From Palsa-504 sp963753195 (GTDB lineage Bacteria > Actinomycetota > Actinomycetes > Streptosporangiales > Streptosporangiaceae): a stretch of 64,000 nucleotides of DNA. Made by a program: the position numbers and the translations under genes. The notes under the pieces were generated by a model that saw nothing but the letters and a program-made list of their open reading frames with translations, had not been told where the DNA came from and searched no databases. Shown here one piece after another: positions 1 to 8,544 of the stretch. How positions within the stretch are numbered: the stretch's first letter is position 1; every line of letters begins with the position of its first letter. The stretch covers positions 496,001-560,000 of the forward strand of contig CAVWBH010000003.1 of NCBI GenBank assembly GCA_963753195.1, in the 5' to 3' direction.

Positions 1-510
1 GGCCAGGGCCGGGCCGAGCTTGCGGGTGAGCATGGAGGTCGGGTAGTTCCACGGGGTGATGGCCCCAACCACGCCGACCGCCTGGTGCTGCACCATGAAG
101 CGCTGCTCGGGCCGGTGGGAGGGAATGGTCTGCCCGTAGACGCGCTTGGCTTCCTCGGCGAACCAGATGAGGAAGTCGGCGGCGTACTGGGCCTCGATCC
201 GGGCGGTGCGCAGCGGCTTGCCCTGCTCGGTGGTCATCAGCCGGGCCAGGTCATCAAGACGCTCGGTCATCAGCTGGTAGGCCTTGTACAGGTAGTCAGC
301 CCGCTCGTACGCGGTGCGGGCCGACCAGGCGGGGAAGGCCGCCTCGGCCGCGGAGATGGCCGCGCGGACGTCGGCGGTGTCCGCGTCGCTGACCTTGCCG
401 AGGACTTCGGAAGTCGCGGGGTTCGTCGAGTCGAACGTGCGCCCGGAGGCCGCGGGCTGCCACTTACCGTCGATGTACAGCGTTCCCGAGCTGGTGTCCG
501 GCATTGCCAT
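1..510 (-). CDS. aldehyde dehydrogenase family protein (3' end outside window)
   Basis: N-terminal 170 codons of an NAD(P)-dependent aldehyde dehydrogenase, which oxidises an aldehyde to the carboxylic acid. The visible part shows the family opening (LYIDGKWQPAASGRTFDSTNPAT is typical) and, near the window edge, the PWNYP cofactor-pocket motif at about residues 156-160. The catalytic Cys and Glu lie beyond the edge. The start at 510 is preceded by GGAGGG at good spacing; a second ATG two codons later is possible. It is divergent from the enoyl-CoA hydratase and shares a ~280-bp promoter region with it, which suggests a joint role in degrading a carboxylic or acyl substrate. The exact substrate (for example succinate semialdehyde) cannot be told. 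Confidence 0.9.
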   Translation of the reverse strand, partial: MAMPDTSSGTLYIDGKWQPAASGRTFDSTNPATSEVLGKVSDADTADVRAAISAAEAAFPAWSARTAYERADYLYKAYQLMTERLDDLARLMTTEQGKPLRTARIEAQYAADFLIWFAEEAKRVYGQTIPSHRPEQRFMVQHQAVGVVGAITPWNYPTSMLTRKLGPALA

Positions 511-794
511 GCGGGCCCTCCGAGCGGAGCTAGTGCCTTGGTCGCTTGTGGTCCTAAAGGATATAGAACTATTGCAGTTGTGGCGAGAGGCAGCCCGGCG
601 CGAGCCCGGCGACCGGCAAACTTCCGGCTGCCTGGGGCCCGGGCGGTCTGGACCGGGCGGCCGGAAGGTTTTAAGGTTCTAGAGTTGACGAAGATCGGTG
701 GGGAGCAGCCGGGCCGCAGCAAAGCCAGGAATGCCCGTGTCCGAGCCTTATCCCATGCTGACGTCGCTGCCAGGCAGACGAAGGGAAGCTGGAC
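511..794. promoter_or_regulatory. divergent promoter region between ALDH and enoyl-CoA hydratase
   Basis: Intergenic region between two divergent catabolic genes. It contains an AT-rich patch around 552-580 with a small inverted repeat (AACT at 567-570, AGTT at 576-579, five bases between), the sort of site a TetR-family repressor uses, and a TTGACG box near 683 facing the plus-strand gene. No regulator gene lies beside it. The operator reading is inference only. Confidence 0.3.
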
Positions 795-1706
795 ATGGCC
801 GATAACCGCTACATCAAGTACGAGACGCTCGACGACGGGACCATCGCCAGGATCACGCTGGACCGGGCCCGGACCAGGAACGCGCAGAACCGCGGCCTGC
901 TGGTCGAGCTCGGCGAGGCGTTCCTCCGCGCGGAGGCCGACGACACCGTGCGGGTGGTCATCCTGAACGGCGCCGGCCCGCTGTTCTCGGCCGGGCACGA
1001 CATGGGCTCGCGGGAGTCCATCGAGGAGCGGCAGCCCGGCCCGAGCCAGCACCCGTCGGTGATCATCAACGGCGGCACCCGCCTCGGGGCCGAGAACCGC
1101 ATGCTGCAGGAGTGGCATTACTTCTTCGAGAACACGCTGCGCTGGCGCAACCTGCGCAAGATCACCATCGCCCAGGTACACGGCCCGGTCTACGCGGCGG
1201 GCCTGATGCTGGCGTGGGCCTGCGACCTCATCGTGGCCGCGGACAACACCAGCTTCGCCGACGTGGTCGGCACCAGGCTGGGCATGTGCGGCGTGGAGTA
1301 CTTCGCCCACCCGTGGGAGTTCGGCCCGCGCAAGGCCAAGGAACTGCTGCTCACCGGCGACTCGATCGATGCGCAGGAGGCCTACCAGCTCGGCATGGTC
1401 AGCAAGATCTTCCCGGCCGACGAGATGTCCGAGCGGACCCTCGAGTTCGCCCGGCGGATCGCCAAGACCAACACCATGGCCGCGCTGCTGATCAAGGAGT
1501 CGGTCAACCAGAGCCAGGACAACATGGGCTTCTACAACGCGCTGAACGCCTGCTTCTCGATCCACCAGCTCAACCACTCGCACTGGGCCGAGATCAACGA
1601 GAACCACTATGCGGTCGGCACGGCGGAGTTCGGCGTGGTGCCGTGGAACGAGGCGCCGCCGGTGCAGCCCGCGCTCAAGGAGAAGGCCGACGCGTCGGTC
1701 GGCTAA
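795..1706 (+). CDS. enoyl-CoA hydratase/isomerase family protein
   Basis: A 303-residue crotonase-fold protein, which would add water to or isomerise an enoyl-CoA thioester in the cytoplasm. The family signs are the N-terminal IARITLDRARTRNAQN block, the oxyanion-hole segment FSAGHDMGSRE around residues 70-80, and the second glycine-rich segment near residue 130 (HGPVYAAGLMLAWACDL). It is slightly longer than the usual ~260 residues because of an insert after the first oxyanion loop. The ATG is preceded by AAGGGAAG. It is followed co-directionally by the MaoC-like and VOC genes, so it is probably the first gene of a short catabolic operon. The substrate is unknown. Confidence 0.88.
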   Translation: MADNRYIKYETLDDGTIARITLDRARTRNAQNRGLLVELGEAFLRAEADDTVRVVILNGAGPLFSAGHDMGSRESIEERQPGPSQHPSVIINGGTRLGAENRMLQEWHYFFENTLRWRNLRKITIAQVHGPVYAAGLMLAWACDLIVAADNTSFADVVGTRLGMCGVEYFAHPWEFGPRKAKELLLTGDSIDAQEAYQLGMVSKIFPADEMSERTLEFARRIAKTNTMAALLIKESVNQSQDNMGFYNALNACFSIHQLNHSHWAEINENHYAVGTAEFGVVPWNEAPPVQPALKEKADASVG

Positions 1707-1788
1707 GGCCCGGCGCTGACCTGGCCGGCCACCAGCGGCTGGTGGCCGGCCGGAGGATCTGCATACATGAACCGATGAGGAGGCCGCT

Positions 1789-2211
1789 GTGACCCAGGCA
1801 ACGAGCGAGCTGACGGTGGGCACGGAGATCCCCGTGTTCCAGCGTGCGACCGGGCTGCAGAACTGGAACCGCTACGCGGCGGTCAACGACGAGTTCGTGG
1901 ACATCCACATGGACGACGACGCGGGCCGGGCCGCGGGCTTCCCGACGGCGTTCGGCATGGGCAACCTCCAGTGGTCCTACCTGCACAACATGCTGCGGGA
2001 CTGGATCGGCGACGATGGGCGGATCGTGCGGCTGCGCTGCCAGTTCCGGTCGCCCAACATCAGGAACCAGGTGGTCTCGGCGCACGGCAAGATCACCGCC
2101 ATCCGCGACGAGGGCACCGAGACGGTGGTGGACCTCGACGTCTGGACCGAGAACGACTCCGGCCAGGCCATGGCGCCGGGCTCGGCCACCGTCGCCATCC
2201 CCAAGGCATAG
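1789..2211 (+). CDS. MaoC-like dehydratase domain protein (hot-dog fold)
   Basis: A 140-residue single hot-dog-domain protein of the MaoC / (R)-specific enoyl-CoA hydratase type. The N-terminal half has the expected pattern of Asn/Asp-rich loop and His (AAVNDEFVDIHMDDDAG), then GFPTAFGMG, where MaoC enzymes have their active-site loop. The GTG start at 1789 is chosen because a strong GATGAGGAGG lies just upstream. It lies 82 bp after the enoyl-CoA hydratase and about 100 bp before the VOC gene, all on one strand. A role as second hydratase of the same acyl-CoA pathway is inferred. Confidence 0.8.
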   Translation: MTQATSELTVGTEIPVFQRATGLQNWNRYAAVNDEFVDIHMDDDAGRAAGFPTAFGMGNLQWSYLHNMLRDWIGDDGRIVRLRCQFRSPNIRNQVVSAHGKITAIRDEGTETVVDLDVWTENDSGQAMAPGSATVAIPKA

Positions 2212-2313
2212 CTGCCGGGGCACAGGTTCCAGGGCACGGGTCCTCCCAAGGCAGGCCTTCCCACAGGCATAGGTCCCACGGCATAGGCCGGCCGGGACAA
2301 AGGAGCTGAACGC

Positions 2314-3210
2314 ATGGCGATCGGCAAGCTGTTCCACATCATCCACATGACCGGCGACCTGCCCGCGCTGGAAGACTGGTACGACGACGTGTTCAGCGTC
2401 CGGCGCGGTTTCCTCGACCACAACTACATGCCGGGCGAGAAGCGGGACGCCTCGCTGGTCGTGCTGGGCGACTGCGTGATCGAGCCGCTGGCCCCGGCCT
2501 TCCGGGTGGACGGGTGGGACGTCATGCCGCTGGGCCGCTTCTACCAGCGGTTCGGGAATCACTGGCACTCCATCGCCTGGTACACCGACGACGCCGGCGA
2601 GATCTGGCAGCGATGCACCGACAACGACATCCGGGTGCTGGTCGAAGGCGGCGTGCTGACCACGCAGCGGCCGGGGCCGAACGCGGCGATCATGACCCAC
2701 CCCCGGGACACGATCGCCCAGCTGGAGTTCATGAACCCCTACGGCACGGCCATGGGCGAGCTGGATCCCAGGCTCAAGCCGGACTGGGACCCGACATGGT
2801 GGGCGACCAATCACCCGCTCGGGCTGGTCGGCCTGGCCTACGCCACGGTGCTGACCCGTGACCGGGACCGGGCCAAGCACATCTACACCGACATCCTGGG
2901 CGGCACGCTGGTGCACGAGGGCACGTCGGAGCTGACCGGGACGAGCAATTCCTACGTGCTGCTCGGCGACACGGTCGTCGAGCTGGCCACGCCGACCGGT
3001 GACGGCACGCTGGCCGCGGCCGACATGGCGGCGCACGGCGAGGCCTTCCACGCCGCCACGTTCCGGGTCAACGACCTGGGCCAGGCCGAGAAGTACCTGC
3101 AGAGCAAGGGCATCGAACCGCTGGCCAGCGACGACACGACGCTGCTGACCAAGCCGGAGACCACGCACGGGGTGCCGTTCCGCTGGACGACCGGCGACAT
3201 CCCCCGCTGA
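2314..3210 (+). CDS. VOC (glyoxalase/dioxygenase superfamily) protein, two-domain
   Basis: A 298-residue protein with two vicinal-oxygen-chelate modules: an N-terminal one (KLFHIIHMTGDLPALEDWYDD) and a second starting near residue 170 (LVGLAYATVLTRDRDRAKHIYTDILGG). Members bind a divalent metal and act as lyases, isomerases or dioxygenases. Not all metal ligands can be assigned here with confidence. An AAAGGAG sits before the ATG. The 100-bp gap upstream (2212-2313) holds imperfect short repeats of a GGCA-AGG-CC type. It is the last gene of the plus-strand run starting at 795. Confidence 0.75.
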   Translation: MAIGKLFHIIHMTGDLPALEDWYDDVFSVRRGFLDHNYMPGEKRDASLVVLGDCVIEPLAPAFRVDGWDVMPLGRFYQRFGNHWHSIAWYTDDAGEIWQRCTDNDIRVLVEGGVLTTQRPGPNAAIMTHPRDTIAQLEFMNPYGTAMGELDPRLKPDWDPTWWATNHPLGLVGLAYATVLTRDRDRAKHIYTDILGGTLVHEGTSELTGTSNSYVLLGDTVVELATPTGDGTLAAADMAAHGEAFHAATFRVNDLGQAEKYLQSKGIEPLASDDTTLLTKPETTHGVPFRWTTGDIPR

Positions 3211-3250
3211 GGGAAGGACCTCCTCCCGGAGGGAAGGAAAGGACAGGCAG

Positions 3251-3589
3251 CTATCCCTCGACAGCCTCGAACCACTGCGACACGGGCGGGTTGGCCGTGA
3301 CGTCGATGGCCGGGGTCATGTCGATCTTGCCGGCCTCCATCGCCGCCTGCAGGCCGGCCGCGACGCTGGCCGCATCGTCGGCGTCGGTCTCCCAGATGCA
3401 CAGGTACCGGTGGGCCGGCGGGCCGCCCGCACCGGGCAGGTCCACCACCCGGTACCGGCGGGCCCCGGTGACCCCCGGGACTTCGGCGACGACCTGCGGT
3501 ACGTGGATGTCGCTGTACCAGGCGTTGAATTCCTTGTCGCTCGCCTCATCGACGGGATTGGTCCAGACCAGGAATACCGACTTGGCCAT
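3251..3589 (-). CDS. small dimeric alpha/beta-barrel (EthD/ABM-like) protein
   Basis: A 112-residue protein beginning MAKSVFLVWTNPVDEASDKEFNAWYSDIHVPQV. The EFNxWYxxxHVP pattern is the hallmark of the EthD/ABM-type ferredoxin-like dimeric barrel, which accompanies ring-cleaving or monooxygenase pathways. The start has a clear GAGGAGAG. It faces the end of the VOC gene tail to tail across 40 bp, so it is transcribed separately from the adjacent catabolic genes. No catalytic function is claimed. Confidence 0.75.
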   Translation of the reverse strand: MAKSVFLVWTNPVDEASDKEFNAWYSDIHVPQVVAEVPGVTGARRYRVVDLPGAGGPPAHRYLCIWETDADDAASVAAGLQAAMEAGKIDMTPAIDVTANPPVSQWFEAVEG

Positions 3590-3597
3590 CTGCTCTC

Positions 3598-3667
3598 CTC
3601 GGTGTCGTCTTCTCGCACCAGCTCGGTGTCGTTTCTCACACCAGCTTGGTGTTGTTTCTCACATCAG
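3598..3667. repeat. three direct repeats of 23-24 bp
   Basis: Three consecutive copies of a CTCGGTGTCGTTTCTCACACCAG-like unit at 3598-3621, 3622-3644 and 3645-3667, the last two diverged by a few C-to-T changes. They lie immediately upstream of the 112-residue gene's ribosome site, in its likely promoter or 5' leader. Confidence 0.8.
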
Positions 3668-3690
3668 CAATGCACACAAACATCGACCAA

Positions 3691-3719
3691 TTGACAAACA
3701 TTGACCCGTGCGTCACGCT
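3691..3719 (+). promoter_or_regulatory. candidate promoter for MBL-fold gene
   Basis: A perfect TTGACA at 3691-3696 is followed 17 bases later by CACGCT (3714-3719), a weak -10. A second TTGACC lies ten bases after the first. This is in the 190-bp gap upstream of the MBL-fold hydrolase. Pattern match only. Confidence 0.3.
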
Positions 3720-3776
3720 AACGCGTGGGACTGGCTAGGTCAACGGCGCTTTTTTCTGTGAAGGACATTTGGACAA

Positions 3777-4871
3777 GTGACAGCTCAGCCGGACGAGGCA
3801 CACGGCGACGAGGAGCAGAAATCCAAGGCCGCGGGCGCCGTCCAGCGGGAGGCGTGGGCCCAGGGACTGGTCCCGCCCGTCGAGGAGGTCCGGCCGGGCC
3901 TGTGGTCGATCCCGGTGCCCTGGCCGCGCGGCGGCATTCGTTACACCCTGGCTTACCTGCTCGAGGGGCGCCGGGGCCCGGCGCTCATCGACACCGGGTT
4001 TCCCACCCGGGACGGCTGGACCGCCCTGGCCGACGGCGTCGGGCAGACCGGGCACGACCTGGCGGACATCAGGTACGTGCTCGTCACGCACGCGCACGCC
4101 GATCACATCGGCCTGGTCGGCCGGATCAGGGAAGCGTCCGGGGCCCTGGTCGGCATGCACGAGGCCGAGGCCGTGGTCCTGCGCGAGGCGGCGGACTGGC
4201 GGCCGCGGACGGCGGACTGGCTGCTGGCCCGCGGCGCTTCGCGCGAGGAGCAGGAGGAGATCCTCGGGCTGATGACGCGGGGCCGCGAGCGGGACGGGCG
4301 CCTGGCCCAGCCGGATTTCACCATCGGGCACGGCGAGCTGCCGCTCGGCACCGGGTCGTCCTTGCGGGCGGTGTGGACGCCCGGCCACACGCCCGGTCAC
4401 CTGTGCTTCTACGACGAGCAGCAGGAGGTAATGCTGACCGGCGACCACGTGCTGCCCCGGATCACCCCGCACATCGGGCTCGGGCCGGGAGCCACCGGCG
4501 ACCAGCTCGGCGACTTCCTGGCTTCGCTGCGGGAGCTCACCGACTACGAGCCCCGCGAGGTACTGCCGGCGCACGAGTTCCGGTTCGCCGACCTCGGCGA
4601 GCGCATCGAGGGGCTGCTGCAGCATCACCAGACCAGGCTGGCGGAGATCGAGCACGCCGTGTCGAACGATCCCGGCCTGTCGACCTGGGACGTCGCGGCC
4701 GTGCTGCACTGGTCCCGCAGCTGGGAGCAGACCACGGGCACGTCGCGCCAGGCCGCAGTCAGCGAGACCTGGGCCCACCTCTACCATCTGCAGGTCCACG
4801 GCCGGGTGATCGATCAAGGAAACGGCCGTGATTCGTGGCTGCCGGGCCCCCGCTGTTCCGCCCCGGACTGA
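3777..4871 (+). CDS. MBL-fold metallo-hydrolase
   Basis: A 364-residue metallo-beta-lactamase-fold hydrolase. The metal-binding motif THAHADH (HxHxDH) sits near residues 104-110; further ligands follow in the GHTPGH segment (~residue 203), the GDHVLP segment (~222) and the late HEF segment (~265). A C-terminal alpha-helical region follows, as in LACTB2/RNase-Z-like thioesterase-type members. Such proteins hydrolyse thioesters, lactones or phosphodiesters. In this acyl-CoA gene setting a thioesterase or lactonase role is plausible but unproven. The GTG at 3777 is the earliest sensible start; the ribosome site (AAGGA, 11 bases away) is poor, so a later start is possible. Confidence 0.85.
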   Translation: MTAQPDEAHGDEEQKSKAAGAVQREAWAQGLVPPVEEVRPGLWSIPVPWPRGGIRYTLAYLLEGRRGPALIDTGFPTRDGWTALADGVGQTGHDLADIRYVLVTHAHADHIGLVGRIREASGALVGMHEAEAVVLREAADWRPRTADWLLARGASREEQEEILGLMTRGRERDGRLAQPDFTIGHGELPLGTGSSLRAVWTPGHTPGHLCFYDEQQEVMLTGDHVLPRITPHIGLGPGATGDQLGDFLASLRELTDYEPREVLPAHEFRFADLGERIEGLLQHHQTRLAEIEHAVSNDPGLSTWDVAAVLHWSRSWEQTTGTSRQAAVSETWAHLYHLQVHGRVIDQGNGRDSWLPGPRCSAPD

Positions 4872-4884
4872 CCAGCCCACAATG

Positions 4885-4959
4885 GTTTGACAGAGTCGCG
4901 TTTGACACGGTCGGGTTTGACCCAGCCGGGTTTGACACAGCCGGGTTTGACACAGTGGA
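4885..4959. repeat. five tandem 15-bp repeats carrying TTGACA boxes
   Basis: Five head-to-tail copies of GTTTGACACAGCCGG or close variants at 4885, 4900, 4915, 4930 and 4945. Each copy contains TTGACA or TTGACC, i.e. a -35-like box on a 15-bp ladder. The array ends about 105 bp before the start of the Fe-S reductase gene. Confidence 0.9.
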
Positions 4960-5065
4960 ATGTTGGAAAAGCTTTCACACCTATCGAAATAGTGTGCCTG
5001 AGCCCGGGTAAGACGCCTCATCCCAGGCGAGCGAAGCCCAGGATCCCCATATCGAGGAGGTTCGC

Positions 5066-7234
5066 GTGGTTACGCGGATTGTGATCGGCTTGGTGGTGAC
5101 CGTGGTCGCGCTGGCGGTAGCGGCGCGGCGGATGCATTGGCTGCAGCGGCTGGCCTTCAGCGGGCAGCCGGCGCCGGATCGGGTGATGGCGGTGCGGTCG
5201 CGGCCGTCGCAGGTCGGGGAGTATCAGACGGTTCAGGTGGTGGGGCAGCGCAAGCTGCTGAAGTGGTCGTTGCCCGGGGCGGCGCATGCGGCAACGTTCT
5301 GGGGCTTCATCGTGCTGATACTGACGATCATCGAGGTGTACGGGGATCTGTTCTCCCGGACCTTCGCGATCCCGGTGATCGGGACCTGGGCGTTCATCGG
5401 GTTCATCGAGGACCTGTTCGCCGTCGGGGTGCTGTTCGGGATCATCACCTTCACCGCGATCCGGATCAAGAACAACCCGCACCGGGAGGGGCGGGCATCG
5501 CGGTTCTTCGGGTCGCACACCCGGGCCGCGTGGATCGTGCTGGGGATGATCTTCGGTGTCATCGCGACGCTGCTGCTTTACCGGGGGGCGCAGATCAACA
5601 CCGGGGTGTTCCCGTACGCGCACGGGGCGTTCGCGTCGCAGATCGTGGGTCACTGGCTGGCGCCGCTGGGGTACGGGGTCAACAGCGTGCTGGAGGTCGT
5701 GTTCATCCTGGCCCAGATCGCGGTGATCATGGCGTTCGCGGTGATCGTGGTGTATTCCAAGCACCTGCATATCGCGCTGGCCCCGCTGAACGTGATGTTC
5801 TCCCGCAAGCCGAACGGGCTCGGCCCGCTGGAGCCGATGCGGTCCAACGGGAAGGTGCTGGACTTCGAGGAAGCCGACCCCGACGTCGACGTGTTCGGCC
5901 TGGGGAAGATCGAGGACTTCACCTGGAAGGGCCTGCTGGACATGGGCACCTGCACCGAGTGCGGCCGGTGCCAGTCGCAGTGCCCGGCCTGGGCGACCGG
6001 CAAGCCGCTGTCCCCCAAGATGGTCATCTTGGACCTGCGCGATCACGCGTTTGCCAAGGCCGACTGGTTGCTGGCCGACTCCGATGAGGAACGGGACAAG
6101 CTGCCGGACGCGGTGAAGGCCGAAGCGGCACGCCCGCTGGTCGGCGGGGCGGACGTGAACGGGGTGATCGACCCGGATGTGCTGTGGTCGTGCACGAACT
6201 GCGGGGCGTGCGTGGAGGAATGCCCGGTCGATATCGAGCACATCGACCACATCGACGGGATGCGCCGCAACCAGATGCTGATCGAGTCCGCGTTCCCGGT
6301 CGAGGCGGCCGGGATGCTGCGGAACCTGGAGAACCAGGGCGACCCGTGGGGCATGGGCGCGGGCCACCGCGGCGACTGGATCGCTGAACTGGACTTCGAG
6401 GTCCCCGTGGCCGACGGGAAGCTCGCCGAGGACGTGGAGTACCTGTTCTGGGTCGGCTGCGCCGGGGCGCTGGAGGACCGGGCCAAGCGGACCACCAAGG
6501 CCATCGCGACCCTGCTGCACCAGGCCGGGGTGAACTTCGCGGTGCTCGGCCCGGCCGAGAGCTGCACCGGGGACCCGGCCCGCCGGATGGGCAACGAGTT
6601 CGTGTTCTCCATGCTCGCCCAGCAGAACATCGAGACCCTCAACGAGGCCGCCCCGAAGACGATCGTGGCGTCCTGCCCGCACTGCTTCAACTCCATTGCC
6701 CGGGAGTACCCGCAGCTCGGCGGCACCTACGACGTGATCCACCACACGCAGCTGCTGGCCCGGCTCATCGACCAGGGCAAGATCACCCCGACTGAACGGA
6801 TCGAGGAGAAGCTGACCTACCACGACCCGTGTTTCCTGGGCCGGCACAACAAGGTCTTCACCCCGCCGCGGGCGATCCTGGAAGCCGTGCCGGGAGTGCA
6901 GGCCGAGGAAATGGAGCGGTGCCAGAACCGCGGGTTCTGCTGCGGCGCGGGCGGTGCCCGGATGTGGATGGAAGAACGCATCGGCACCCGCATCAACAAC
7001 AACCGGATCGAGGAAGCCCTCGCCCTGGACCCCGACACCATCTCCACCGCCTGCCCCTACTGCCTGGTCATGCTCGGCGACGCGGTCAACGCCAAGAAGG
7101 CCGAAGGCCAGGCCAAGCCCACCCTCGAAGTCATCGACGTGGCCCAGCTGCTGGCCCGCTCGGCCAACCCCCCGCCCATCCCGGCGGCTCAGCTAAGCCA
7201 GGGCGGCGATACCGGGGGCAGCACGACTGCATGA
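5066..7234 (+). CDS. membrane-bound heterodisulfide-reductase-like (Fe-S) oxidoreductase
   Basis: A 722-residue fusion of a membrane domain and an electron-transfer domain. Residues ~1-230 contain about five hydrophobic helices. Two ferredoxin-type 4Fe-4S motifs follow: CTECGRCQSQCP from residue 296 and CTNCGACVEECP from residue 376. The C-terminal half carries two CCG-type cysteine-rich domains (the segment with CPHC, then CCGAGGARMW near residue 624), as in HdrD/GlpC. The family passes electrons between a cytoplasmic flavoprotein, often ETF from acyl-CoA dehydrogenases, and the quinone pool. That role would fit the beta-oxidation-like genes around it, but is inference. The GTG is preceded by GAGGAGG. 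Confidence 0.87.
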   Translation: MVTRIVIGLVVTVVALAVAARRMHWLQRLAFSGQPAPDRVMAVRSRPSQVGEYQTVQVVGQRKLLKWSLPGAAHAATFWGFIVLILTIIEVYGDLFSRTFAIPVIGTWAFIGFIEDLFAVGVLFGIITFTAIRIKNNPHREGRASRFFGSHTRAAWIVLGMIFGVIATLLLYRGAQINTGVFPYAHGAFASQIVGHWLAPLGYGVNSVLEVVFILAQIAVIMAFAVIVVYSKHLHIALAPLNVMFSRKPNGLGPLEPMRSNGKVLDFEEADPDVDVFGLGKIEDFTWKGLLDMGTCTECGRCQSQCPAWATGKPLSPKMVILDLRDHAFAKADWLLADSDEERDKLPDAVKAEAARPLVGGADVNGVIDPDVLWSCTNCGACVEECPVDIEHIDHIDGMRRNQMLIESAFPVEAAGMLRNLENQGDPWGMGAGHRGDWIAELDFEVPVADGKLAEDVEYLFWVGCAGALEDRAKRTTKAIATLLHQAGVNFAVLGPAESCTGDPARRMGNEFVFSMLAQQNIETLNEAAPKTIVASCPHCFNSIAREYPQLGGTYDVIHHTQLLARLIDQGKITPTERIEEKLTYHDPCFLGRHNKVFTPPRAILEAVPGVQAEEMERCQNRGFCCGAGGARMWMEERIGTRINNNRIEEALALDPDTISTACPYCLVMLGDAVNAKKAEGQAKPTLEVIDVAQLLARSANPPPIPAAQLSQGGDTGGSTTA

Positions 7235-7262
7235 GCTGAGCGGGAAGGCGTGGCCGTTCGGC

Positions 7263-8480
7263 CTAATCAGACTGGACGGCCGCGCCGGAGGCGATCAGGT
7301 CACCCGCGTCGGCCAGGCCCCACGCGGTGAGGGCCTCGGCCGTGTCCTGGCCGGGCCGGGCCGGTGCGGGGGCCAGGGCGCCCGGGGTCCGGGAGAACCG
7401 GGGGGCCGGCCCCGGCTGGATGACGCCGTCGCGGGTGACGTAGGTCTGCCGGGCGGTCAGGTGCGGGTCGGCGGCGGCCTCGGTCATGGACAGCACCGGC
7501 TCGGCGCAGGCCTCGCTGCCGGCGAACCACTCGGCCCACTCGTCCCGGGTCCGCTGCGCGAACCGCTCGGTGAACAGCTCGCGCAGCCGCGGCCAGTTCT
7601 GCGGGTCGTCGCGGTCCGGTGCGTCCTTCAGGTCGAGCCGTTCCAGCAGCGCGGCGTAGAACCGCGGCTCCAGTGCGCCGAGGGCCATCCACTTACCGTC
7701 GGCGGTCTGATACACGTCGTACCAGGGCACGCCGCTGTCGAGCATGTTGACGCCGCGCTCGTCGTGCCACCGGCCCGTGGCCAGCATCTGCAGCTGCATG
7801 GCCAGCATGGCGGCCACCCCGTCGACGATGGCGGCGTCGACGACCTGGCCCCGCCCGGAGGTGGCCCGCTCGACCAGCGCGGCGCAGACGCCGTAGGCCA
7901 TGAGCATCCCGCCGCCGCCGAAGTCCCCGAGCAGGTTCATGGGGATCTGCGGCGGCCCGCCCGCCCGGCCGAAGCCGTGCAGCGCCCCGCTGCGGGCGAT
8001 GTAATCGATGTCGTGCCCGACCGTGCCCGACAGCGGCCCGTCCTGTCCCCACCCGGTCATCCGCGCGTACACCAGCCGGGGGTTGCGCTGCAGGCAGACG
8101 TCAGGCCCGAGGCCGAGGCGTTCGGTCACCCCGGGCCGGAAGCCTTCGAGCAGCACGTCGGCGCGGTCGACCAGGCGCAGCACCGCGTCCACCGCGCGGG
8201 GGTGCCTGAGGTCGAGCACGGCGGACTGGCGGGCACGGTCACCGGACTCGCGTTCGGGGCGCTCGCCGGGGGCTGACGGGCCGCCGGGGCTCGGGGGGTC
8301 GCCGGCGCTGGGCGGGTCGCCGGGGCTGGGACGGTCGATGCGCAGGATGGTCGCGCCGGAGTTGGCCAGCATCATGGCGCAGAACGGCCCGGGGCCGATG
8401 CCGCCGAGCTCCAGGACGCGAACGCCTGCCAGCGGCCCCCGGCCATCTCCCGCCGCGCCTGGTCCCGGGTCGCTCACCAT
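7263..8480 (-). CDS. CaiB/BaiF family CoA-transferase
   Basis: A 405-residue class III CoA-transferase, which moves CoA between an acyl-CoA and a free carboxylate. The family opening GPLAGVRVLELGGIGPGPFCAMMLANSGATILRID is visible, with LLEGFRPGVTERLGLGPD and GYDIDYIA-like segments further on (here GHDIDYIARSGAL). The catalytic Asp is expected near residue 170-180 (LLGDFGGGG). The start at 8480 has GGAGGTG upstream; the reading frame itself stays open much further upstream but without protein-like sequence. A proline/glycine/serine-rich loop (~residues 45-68) is an odd low-complexity insertion. Divergent from the SDR at 8545. Confidence 0.9.
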   Translation of the reverse strand: MVSDPGPGAAGDGRGPLAGVRVLELGGIGPGPFCAMMLANSGATILRIDRPSPGDPPSAGDPPSPGGPSAPGERPERESGDRARQSAVLDLRHPRAVDAVLRLVDRADVLLEGFRPGVTERLGLGPDVCLQRNPRLVYARMTGWGQDGPLSGTVGHDIDYIARSGALHGFGRAGGPPQIPMNLLGDFGGGGMLMAYGVCAALVERATSGRGQVVDAAIVDGVAAMLAMQLQMLATGRWHDERGVNMLDSGVPWYDVYQTADGKWMALGALEPRFYAALLERLDLKDAPDRDDPQNWPRLRELFTERFAQRTRDEWAEWFAGSEACAEPVLSMTEAAADPHLTARQTYVTRDGVIQPGPAPRFSRTPGALAPAPARPGQDTAEALTAWGLADAGDLIASGAAVQSD

Positions 8481-8544
8481 GCCGCACCTCCGTGTGCTCG
8501 TCTCATGTAGACCTGATACCTCATTGAATAACGTGGAGGCGCGG

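Noticed and set aside
4885..4959. CRISPR or iteron origin
   Set aside because: No spacers, no replication gene nearby; plain tandem repeat.
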